From the NCBI GenBank assembly GCA_016716225.1, contig JADJWT010000001.1:4102501-4166500 (forward strand): a stretch of 64,000 bases of DNA, given 5' to 3'. Made by a program: the position numbers and the translations under genes. Positions 27,159 to 33,771 of this stretch are shown piece after piece. The stretch's first letter is position 1. Every line of letters begins with the position of its first letter. Source of the DNA: Ignavibacteriota bacterium. Its GTDB lineage: Bacteria; Bacteroidota; Ignavibacteria; Ignavibacteriales; Melioribacteraceae. The notes under the pieces are model-generated. The model saw nothing but the letters and a program-made list of their open reading frames with translations, did no database searches and was not told where the DNA came from.

Positions 27159-27495
27159 TACAAGTTCAACAATTACAATTTCTGAAAAAGCCATTAAACA
27201 AGTTAAACAAATTATGATTGAAAATAATATCCCTGAAAATTATTCACTGCGAATAAGTATAAAGGGCGGCGGATGTTCCGGATTTACTTATAACATGGGA
27301 TTTGATGCTGATGAAAAAGATGGAGATACTTATTTTGAAAATCAAGATTTAAAAATTGTGGTTGATGGAAAAAGTCTGTTTTATTTAATGGGAACACAAC
27401 TTGATTTTAGCGATGGATTAAATGGACGAGGTTTTATTTTTAACAATCCAAATGCAACCAAAACTTGCGGCTGCGGTGAATCATTCGGAGTTTAA
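27142..27495 (+). CDS. A-type iron-sulfur carrier protein (IscA/ErpA/SufA-like)
   Basis: A 117-aa protein of the HesB/IscA family. The three conserved cysteines are Cys45 in KGGGCSGFTY and Cys109/Cys111 in KTCGCGESF. The family carries and inserts Fe-S clusters into target proteins. An Rrf2 regulator upstream and a superoxide dismutase downstream fit a cluster for Fe-S repair under oxidative conditions. The sequence does not separate IscA, SufA and ErpA. The stop is followed directly by the ATG of the SOD frame. Confidence 0.92.
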   Translation: MNNAIDTSSTITISEKAIKQVKQIMIENNIPENYSLRISIKGGGCSGFTYNMGFDADEKDGDTYFENQDLKIVVDGKSLFYLMGTQLDFSDGLNGRGFIFNNPNATKTCGCGESFGV

Positions 27496-27498
27496 ATG
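27487..27498 (+). promoter_or_regulatory. Ribosome site and upstream start of the superoxide dismutase
   Basis: GGAG (27487-27490) lies 5 bases before the ATG at 27496, within the end of the IscA-like gene. It supports translation of the long 235-aa form. Confidence 0.5.
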
Positions 27499-28203
27499 AA
27501 AAGAAATAGATTTTTAACGTCGCTTGGACTTTTACCATTTGTAACATTTAGTTCAAAAATTAATATTTTTTCAAATAATAAAAGGAGTAACGTAATGAGT
27601 AAATTTGAATTGCCGGCATTACCGTATGATTTTAATGCACTTGAACCATATATTGATGCAAGAACAATGGAAATTCATCATGGAAAACATCATGCTGCAT
27701 ATGTAAATAATTTAAATACTGCAATTGCCGGAACCGAGATGGAAGGAAAAACTTTAGAAGAATTATTAGCTAGTATTTCAAAATATCCGGCAGCAGTTAG
27801 AAATAATGGCGGTGGACATTTTAACCATTCTTTATTCTGGACAATTATGGGTAAAGGAAAAGGCGGAGTTCCAACCGGTAAATTAGCTGAAGAAATTAAT
27901 TCAACATTCGGATCATTTGAAAGTTTTAAAGAAACATTTTCTAAAGCTGGTGCAACAAGATTTGGATCGGGCTGGGCTTGGTTGGTTGTTTCCGGTGGGA
28001 AATTAGTTGTATCTTCCACGCCAAATCAAGATAATCCTTTAATGGATGTAGCTGAAGTAAAAGGAACTCCAATTTTAGGTTTGGATGTTTGGGAACATGC
28101 TTATTATTTACATTACCAAAATAGAAGACCTGATTATATTTCAGCTTTTTGGAATGTTATTGATTGGGATGCTGTTTCAAAACGTTTTAATGATGCAAAG
28201 TAA
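27496..28203 (+). CDS. sodA: Superoxide dismutase (Fe/Mn family, Mn-type residues) with optional N-terminal export sequence
   Basis: The dismutase proper starts at the ATG at 27595 (202 aa): MSKFELPALPYDF, metal ligand His28 in MEIHHGKHH, His75 in GGGHFNHSLFW, and the Asp/His pair in LDVWEHAYYLHYQNRRPDYI. The glycines before His75 and the later Gln in TPNQDNPL follow the Mn-type pattern. The same frame opens 33 codons earlier at 27496, adding MKRNRFLTSLGLLPFVTF, a basic-hydrophobic segment that resembles a signal peptide. Both starts have a good ribosome site. The gene may therefore yield a cytoplasmic and an exported form; which is used cannot be decided here. Confidence 0.94.
   Translation: MKRNRFLTSLGLLPFVTFSSKINIFSNNKRSNVMSKFELPALPYDFNALEPYIDARTMEIHHGKHHAAYVNNLNTAIAGTEMEGKTLEELLASISKYPAAVRNNGGGHFNHSLFWTIMGKGKGGVPTGKLAEEINSTFGSFESFKETFSKAGATRFGSGWAWLVVSGGKLVVSSTPNQDNPLMDVAEVKGTPILGLDVWEHAYYLHYQNRRPDYISAFWNVIDWDAVSKRFNDAK
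27583..27597 (+). promoter_or_regulatory. Strong internal ribosome site and start of the short superoxide dismutase
   Basis: AGGAG (27583-27587), 7 bases before the ATG at 27595, is the strongest Shine-Dalgarno match in the operon. It lies inside the open frame of the long form and marks the start of the conserved enzyme domain. Confidence 0.6.
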
Positions 28204-28219
28204 TTTGAGATGATTTATG

Positions 28220-28251
28220 AAAAGGGTTTAAAGTTAATTTAAACCCTTTTT
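28220..28251. terminator. Bidirectional terminator between sodA and atpC
   Basis: A 13-bp perfect stem, AAAAGGGTTTAAA (28220-28232) and TTTAAACCCTTTT (28238-28250), has a 5-nt loop GTTAA. T-tracts follow on both strands. It separates the convergent sodA and atpC genes and ends both transcripts. Confidence 0.85.
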
Positions 28252-28260
28252 GTATTAATT

Positions 28261-28683
28261 TCAGTTTGAAAAAGAAGAATAACTGTTTGCTGTTTTTAAC
28301 CTATTTATAGCTCTTTTTAAAGCAAGTTCGGCACGCATTTCATCAACATTCTCACTTCGCTTATTTTTCAATCTATTTTCTGCGCGTAATTTTGCTTCTT
28401 CTGCTCTCTTTATATCGATAGAATCTGCTCGTTCAAAAGATTCCGCTAAAATAATTATTTTATTGTTTGATAATTCTAAAGTTCCGCCGCTTGTTGAATA
28501 TATTAATTTAGAATTTTCAGTTTCTTCAATTTTAATTTCTCCAATTTCCAAAGAGCTTATTATTGGTGCATGATTAAAAAGTATTTGAAAATTTCCGTTA
28601 GTTCCCGGAACAGTTACAGAAATTACCTTTCCTTCATATCCAATTTTACTTGGTGTTATTATTTCTAATTCCAACTTTTTCAT
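28261..28683 (-). CDS. atpC: ATP synthase F1 subunit epsilon
   Basis: A 140-aa protein. The N-terminal beta-sandwich is LELEIITPSKIGYEGKVISV, with GTNGNFQILFNHAPIISSLE, and a C-terminal helical hairpin rich in Lys/Arg/Glu follows (about residues 90-132). The family couples the F1 rotor to the c-ring and regulates hydrolysis. It starts one base after atpD. Only these two F1 genes are present; alpha, gamma, delta and the Fo subunits lie elsewhere. Confidence 0.94.
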   Translation of the reverse strand: MKKLELEIITPSKIGYEGKVISVTVPGTNGNFQILFNHAPIISSLEIGEIKIEETENSKLIYSTSGGTLELSNNKIIILAESFERADSIDIKRAEEAKLRAENRLKNKRSENVDEMRAELALKRAINRLKTANSYSSFSN

Positions 28684-28684
28684 G

Positions 28685-30091
28685 TTAAGCCATTTTTTTA
28701 GCTTTTTCTACAGCTTCTTCAATTGTACCAACATACATAAAAGCCATTTCCGGCAAATTATCATGTTTGCCTTCAAGAATTTCCTTGAAGCTTCTAATTG
28801 TATCTTCTAATTTTACATACTTGCCCGGAATTCCCGTAAACTGTTCAGCAACATGAAACGGCTGACTTAAAAATCTTTGAATTCTTCTAGCTCTTCTAAC
28901 TACAACTTTATCATCTTCTGAAAGTTCATCCATGCCCAAAATATTAATAATGTCTTGTAAATCTTTATATGCTTGCAAAATTTCTTTAACTTGACTTGCA
29001 ACTTTATAATGTTCTTGTCCTAAAATTCCCGGTTCAAGAATTCTAGATGTTGAGTCTAAAGGATCAACCGCCGGATAAATTCCTAATTCAGAAATTTGTC
29101 TACTTAAAACTGTGGTAGCATCCAAATGAGAAAAAGCTGTTGCCGGTGCCGGATCGGTTAAATCATCTGCGGGAACATAAATTGCTTGTACAGATGTAAT
29201 TGAACCTTTATCAGTTGATGTAATTCTTTCTTGCAACTCACCCATTTCCGAAGCTAAGTTTGGCTGATATCCAACCGCAGAAGGCATTCTTCCTAACAAA
29301 GCACTTACTTCTGAACCAGCTTGCGTAAAACGGAAAATATTATCAATAAACAATAAAACATCTCTTTCTTCAACATCTCTAAAATATTCTGCCATTGTTA
29401 AACCGGTAAGACCAACTCTTAATCTTGCGCCTGGAGGTTCATTCATTTGTCCAAATACTAAAGCAGTTTTATCCAAAACTCCGGATTCTTTCATTTCTCG
29501 CCAAAGATCATTCCCTTCTCTTGTTCTTTCACCAACTCCGGTAAATACTGAGTAACCACCGTGCTGTGATGCAATATTATGAATAAGTTCTTGAATAATT
29601 ACAGTTTTACCAACCCCAGCACCTCCAAATAAACCGGTTTTACCGCCTTTTGAATATGGCTCTAACAAATCTATAACTTTAATTCCGGTTTCAAACATTT
29701 CCTGCGATGTCGAAAGTTTATTAAATGCCGGTGGATGATGATGAATTGGAGCTCGTCGTTCAGTTTTAATTTCACCTAATTCATCAATTCCTTCGCCTAA
29801 AACATTTATTAAACGTCCTAAAGTTTCTGGTCCAACCGGTACTGAAATCGGTTCACCAGTATCAATAGCTTTCATTCCTCTAACTAATCCATCTGTAATA
29901 TCCATTGCAATAGATCTAATTCTGTTTTCGCCAAGATGCTGTTGAACTTCTAAAGTTAAAACTGATTTTACTCCATCATCTTCGCGTGGAATATGAATTG
30001 CGTTATAAATTTCCGGAAGTTTTCCACCTGAAAAATCAATATCCACAACTGGACCAATTACTCTGACAATTGTTCCTTCGTTAATAGCCAT
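28685..30091 (-). CDS. atpD: ATP synthase F1 subunit beta
   Basis: A 468-aa catalytic subunit of normal length. It has the Walker A motif GGAGVGKT at residues 156-163, the catalytic-glutamate region GERTREGNDLW, the Walker B region DVLLFIDNIFRFTQAGSEVS and the DELSEED loop near the C-terminus. A clear AGGAG ribosome site precedes the ATG. Together with atpC it forms a two-gene unit apart from the rest of the ATP synthase genes. Confidence 0.98.
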   Translation of the reverse strand: MAINEGTIVRVIGPVVDIDFSGGKLPEIYNAIHIPREDDGVKSVLTLEVQQHLGENRIRSIAMDITDGLVRGMKAIDTGEPISVPVGPETLGRLINVLGEGIDELGEIKTERRAPIHHHPPAFNKLSTSQEMFETGIKVIDLLEPYSKGGKTGLFGGAGVGKTVIIQELIHNIASQHGGYSVFTGVGERTREGNDLWREMKESGVLDKTALVFGQMNEPPGARLRVGLTGLTMAEYFRDVEERDVLLFIDNIFRFTQAGSEVSALLGRMPSAVGYQPNLASEMGELQERITSTDKGSITSVQAIYVPADDLTDPAPATAFSHLDATTVLSRQISELGIYPAVDPLDSTSRILEPGILGQEHYKVASQVKEILQAYKDLQDIINILGMDELSEDDKVVVRRARRIQRFLSQPFHVAEQFTGIPGKYVKLEDTIRSFKEILEGKHDNLPEMAFMYVGTIEEAVEKAKKMA

Positions 30092-30166
30092 TTTTCTCCT
30101 TTATGTAATAAATCAATTTGTAAAGTTAGGGATTATTAAAATATTTTTCAATTTAATACTAAAATT

Positions 30167-31411
30167 CTACTTTAATAAAATCATTTTTTTTGTTGATAAT
30201 TTATCATCAACTTGAAGAATATAAAAGTAAACCCCAGAAATTAAATCTTCTGCATTAAAAATTATTTCATAATTTCCGGGCAATTGAACTTTATTGAATA
30301 AAGTTTTTATTTCCCTTCCAAGAACATCATAAACCCTTAGTTGTAGAGATGCAAAATTTTGCGTTTCTACAGTACCAATTGAATATTTAATTGTTGTACT
30401 CGCATTAAATGGATTTGGATAATTCTGATTTAACACAAATTGATTTTTAATATTAGTATCAGATTTTATTGAAGTAAGAGGTTCAACTTTAAAATCTGCA
30501 AAAACCGGAAGATGATCCGATGAATAATAAAGTGCAGAAGCAATTTCATCTGAAACCGAAGTATTTGGAAACGCGCTAATTGCTTTGTTAAAATGATTTC
30601 CGTCATTACCAAAAGATTTGTAAGAATTAGGAATGTATGTAATTCCCCCAGTATCAATAATTGATTGTGAAGCAAGAATCATATCAAATCTATCATCAAG
30701 TCCGCCGGTTGAGCCTTCATCAGAGAGATTTGTTAATCTTGTAGACTGCGTATGAATTCCTCTGTAAGTTGAATTATTATGCCAATAACCAATTTGATTT
30801 ATTGGATCTAAAAAATATCCCGAATTTGTTTTATCAACTAATTCTTGAAATGCAGGTTCGGTTGAATAATAAATATTTAAATCGCCGACTAACAAATAAT
30901 TTTTACTTGGAAAAAATTTATCCGTAACATCTCGCAAAATTTTAACTTCTTCCAATCTTTTTTGTCTATCTGTTTCCGAATCACTTGCCTTTAAATGTGC
31001 AGAAAAAATAATTAATGTATCATTCGTATTTTTATGAACAAAAGTAAGTTTAGAAATATTTCTTAAAGCTGTATTAATAGGTTCATTATCTATAAAAGTA
31101 AAAATTGAATCTTTATAAAAAAGTGCATTATCTGTATCGTAACCATCAACAAATTCACCGGCTGTATAATTCGAATCTAAAACTTCATTTATAAATAATT
31201 CAACACCGAAAGCGCTTTCCATTTCTTGAACAACTAAAATATCCGGCTTAATTTCATAAATAATTTTCTTAAAATACGGATTTCGTGTGGAAGAAATTTT
31301 GCTTGGATAATTTAAAATATTATATGTCATTACTCGAAAAGTATCTTGAGCGAAAAAATTATTTTGAAAGAAAATTACAAAAAGTAAAAAGTAATATTTT
31401 TGTTTTTTCAT
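30167..31411 (-). CDS. Exported endonuclease/exonuclease/phosphatase-family protein with T9SS sorting domain
   Basis: A 414-aa protein with a signal peptide ending FFAQ. The EEP-fold motifs are in order: RVMTYNILNYPS, VVQEM (metal Glu), FSAHLKA, LLVGDLNIYYS, DDRFDMILAS and SSDHLPVFADF. Residues about 328-414 are a T9SS type A sorting domain (NQNYPNPFNASTTIKYSI, then YDVLGREIKTL, ending KKMILLK), so the enzyme should be secreted or anchored on the cell surface. The EEP superfamily includes DNases and phosphodiesterases, and the substrate is uncertain. A 28-bp palindrome encodes the linker VETQNFASL inside the sorting domain. Confidence 0.88.
   Translation of the reverse strand: MKKQKYYFLLFVIFFQNNFFAQDTFRVMTYNILNYPSKISSTRNPYFKKIIYEIKPDILVVQEMESAFGVELFINEVLDSNYTAGEFVDGYDTDNALFYKDSIFTFIDNEPINTALRNISKLTFVHKNTNDTLIIFSAHLKASDSETDRQKRLEEVKILRDVTDKFFPSKNYLLVGDLNIYYSTEPAFQELVDKTNSGYFLDPINQIGYWHNNSTYRGIHTQSTRLTNLSDEGSTGGLDDRFDMILASQSIIDTGGITYIPNSYKSFGNDGNHFNKAISAFPNTSVSDEIASALYYSSDHLPVFADFKVEPLTSIKSDTNIKNQFVLNQNYPNPFNASTTIKYSIGTVETQNFASLQLRVYDVLGREIKTLFNKVQLPGNYEIIFNAEDLISGVYFYILQVDDKLSTKKMILLK
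30343..30370 (-). repeat. 28-bp palindromic element inside a coding sequence (T9SS sorting-domain linker)
   Basis: The + strand begins GTAGAGATGCAAAA and continues TTTTGCGTTTCTAC. The two 14-base halves are inverted repeats matching at 12 of 14 positions. It is 24/28 identical to the intergenic copy at 38125-38152. It is read in frame as VETQNFASL. Confidence 0.8.
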
Positions 31412-32512
31412 TTAATCAATTTCAGTTGAAAGAATAAATCGTAAAATTCTGTTATTACCTGTATCCAATATGTACAAAGTTCTATCATAATGCGCAACGG
31501 CATGCGGCGATGACATAATTTCCGTTCCACCAAATGATTCTAATTCATCCCCAAATGAATTGAATTTGAAAACACTATCTTTTTCTGCATCTGCAACATA
31601 AATATTATTTGCTTCATCCAAAGCAATATCTTCCGGTTTACCAAATTTATTTACACTCATTAAATCGCAAGAAAATGCACTAAGTTTTGAAAGATACCCT
31701 TCAAAATCAGAATTAGAAATAAATTCCAACCACTGAACCTTAAAGCTATTATTCCCAACTAATGTAAGAATAACATCAGAACTTTTTGAATTTAAAGAAG
31801 TAAGCGAGCTAATTTGATTTGCGGATAAAATTCCCGTTCCTTCCGGTTCTAAGCCCGGAATTTTAAATAATGAAATTGTACCATTATTTAAAATTCTAAC
31901 TCGAATTATTGTATTGTCTCTATCAACCGGATTTGAATTTGACGGACCTTTACGTGAAACATAAACTGAGTTATCGTAAAAAGTGCAAACTCCGGTGTAA
32001 AATCTATCAGTTCTGTTAAATGCAAAAGGATCAATACTTGGATTTTGAGGAAGAATTCTTTCCAATTTTGTGTTTGATAAAATATGCCCGGTTTCAACCA
32101 AATCAATTTTGTACAAAGAGCTAAAAGTTAAATTTTGATTATTAATTAAAGTATCAAACTCAGCAACGACAAATAAATTAAGCTTGTAATCTTGCGCAAT
32201 TGCAATTGGCTTTTTAATTTTTTTTTCGCTTAAAATTTGTCCGGAAATATCAATCATTATAATTCTATCATTATCAGTATCAGCGACATAAATGAATAAA
32301 TCTTTTCCAATTATCATGTCTTGCGGATTATTGAATCCGGTCCAATTTGGAAATTGCTGAATATAAAGTGTATCTCCAAAATTTCCGCCATTATCATTTT
32401 TAGAAATATTTAAATCATTAATATCAAATTTATCAGTGCAAGAAAATGCAATAATTATCAATCCTACAATTGCAGAAAATTTTATAATCGATATTATTTT
32501 TTTACTTAACAT
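31412..32512 (-). CDS. NHL-repeat beta-propeller lipoprotein
   Basis: A 366-aa protein with signal MLSKKIISIIKFSAIVGLII and lipobox AFSC. Several blade-like repeats follow: NPQDMIIGKDLFIYVADTDN, GKPEDIALDEANNIYVADAE and SPHAVAHYDRTLYILDTGNN, each ending with DRI/NRI-type residues typical of NHL propellers. The fold usually mediates protein or ligand binding and has no catalytic motif here. It directly abuts the exported nuclease (no gap) and starts 6 bp after the PorV-like gene, within the minus-strand envelope cluster. Confidence 0.82.
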   Translation of the reverse strand: MLSKKIISIIKFSAIVGLIIIAFSCTDKFDINDLNISKNDNGGNFGDTLYIQQFPNWTGFNNPQDMIIGKDLFIYVADTDNDRIIMIDISGQILSEKKIKKPIAIAQDYKLNLFVVAEFDTLINNQNLTFSSLYKIDLVETGHILSNTKLERILPQNPSIDPFAFNRTDRFYTGVCTFYDNSVYVSRKGPSNSNPVDRDNTIIRVRILNNGTISLFKIPGLEPEGTGILSANQISSLTSLNSKSSDVILTLVGNNSFKVQWLEFISNSDFEGYLSKLSAFSCDLMSVNKFGKPEDIALDEANNIYVADAEKDSVFKFNSFGDELESFGGTEIMSSPHAVAHYDRTLYILDTGNNRILRFILSTEID

Positions 32513-32518
32513 TTTATT

Positions 32519-33499
32519 TTACAAACCAAGAATTATGGAGAATCTGTGAGCTGAACCAAGTCGCTCAAAATTTACGAATGAATAATCCAAAGTAAAATCA
32601 GCAAATTCCGTATTCATATTTACACCCGCACCAAATGAAATATCTTGTTCATCAACATTAATTTTATAACCTCCGCGAATGAAAAACATTTCATGCCACG
32701 AATATTCAATTCCTGTTGATACATTTTCACTATTATCATTCGGATGATTAAGCTGAATTGAAGTTGTAATTCTATGATTTTCATTTTGATAAGGTTCTAA
32801 AGCAAAACCAATTCGAAACATTGTAGGAGGAGAAAATGATTGCCATTGTTCTTTTTTTCTTCCGCCGAATAAAATTACTTTTCCATCCGGAGCTAATTCA
32901 TTTCCAAAATTTGTAATTGTAACTGCAAATCTTGTTGAACCCAAACCAGTGTAATAAAATGTTCCTAAATCAACTAAAACTCCTCGCATTTTTAATTTAT
33001 CTAAAGTTTCTTCAAAATACCTAATTGTTGCACCAAAGCTGAATTGTTCCGTCATCTTTCTTGAATAAGTTGCAGAAATTGCAAAATCGCCAAAGGAAAA
33101 ATATTCGCCGGTTCCAAACGGATTAACTTCCGTTGTAACTTTCATATCTTCCATATGAAGCGATATTAACGATATACCAACTGCATCATTTGTTGATAAA
33201 TGATAACTTGCGCCAAGAAATTCATGACCAATATCTACAATCCAATTATTGTGTGAAAACATAATTTCATTTTTATTTGATAAAACCAATCCCGCCGGAT
33301 TCCAATAAAGCGAAGAAACATCATTTGCAATTGCAACAAATGCATCTCCCATTGCCGTAGCTCTTCCACCAACTCCAATTTTTAGAAATTGTGCTGTAGA
33401 AATTCCGGCTCTCTGTCCGCCCAAAGTTGGAAAAAGTTGAGCATTCAATTCTATAACTGAGAGAAATATTAATAAAAGTATTGTAAATATTTTATTCAT
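32519..33499 (-). CDS. PorV/PorQ-family outer-membrane beta-barrel protein
   Basis: A 326-aa protein from the ATG at 33499. A TTG nine codons upstream is possible, but the ATG starts a proper signal peptide, MNKIFTILLLIFLSVIELNA. The mature protein begins QRAGISTAQFLKIGVGGRAT followed by AMGDAFVAIANDVSSLYWNPAG, the PorV family hallmark of an AMG-A-A...NPAG loop and a 14-strand-type barrel. PorV binds T9SS cargo sorting domains and shuttles them to the attachment machinery. Its place among T9SS cargo genes supports that reading. A second family member is at 61267-62301. Confidence 0.87.
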   Translation of the reverse strand: MNKIFTILLLIFLSVIELNAQLFPTLGGQRAGISTAQFLKIGVGGRATAMGDAFVAIANDVSSLYWNPAGLVLSNKNEIMFSHNNWIVDIGHEFLGASYHLSTNDAVGISLISLHMEDMKVTTEVNPFGTGEYFSFGDFAISATYSRKMTEQFSFGATIRYFEETLDKLKMRGVLVDLGTFYYTGLGSTRFAVTITNFGNELAPDGKVILFGGRKKEQWQSFSPPTMFRIGFALEPYQNENHRITTSIQLNHPNDNSENVSTGIEYSWHEMFFIRGGYKINVDEQDISFGAGVNMNTEFADFTLDYSFVNFERLGSAHRFSIILGL

Positions 33500-33694
33500 A
33501 AATTTTTTATAAATCACAAAAAGCAAAAATCAAATTTCTAATAAAAAAATTGTAAATGATAAAAATCAAATTTCAAACAAACGACAAATAACATATGTTA
33601 GAACTTAAATTTCAAACAAATTTCAAATTCAAAAAAAAGAAAAAACCAAACTTCAAATAATTTTCAAACTCAAAAACACAAAATACTACTTATT

Positions 33695-33762
33695 GTTATT
33701 CCCGAATGATAATATCGGGAATCCATTTTATTTTTATGGATTTCCGATATCGCGGGAATGAC
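33695..33762. repeat. Palindromic intergenic element, GTTATTCCCG...CGGGAATGAC
   Basis: Outer inverted ends (GTTATTCCCG and CGGGAATGAC) enclose an inner 15-bp inverted repeat, ATATCGGGAATCCAT (33712-33726) and ATGGATTTCCGATAT (33736-33750), with one wobble and a 9-nt loop. It lies just downstream of the TonB receptor gene on the minus strand, where it could also stall transcription before the PorV-like gene. A half-copy is at 3162-3195. Confidence 0.75.
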
Positions 33763-33771
33763 AAAATCTAT

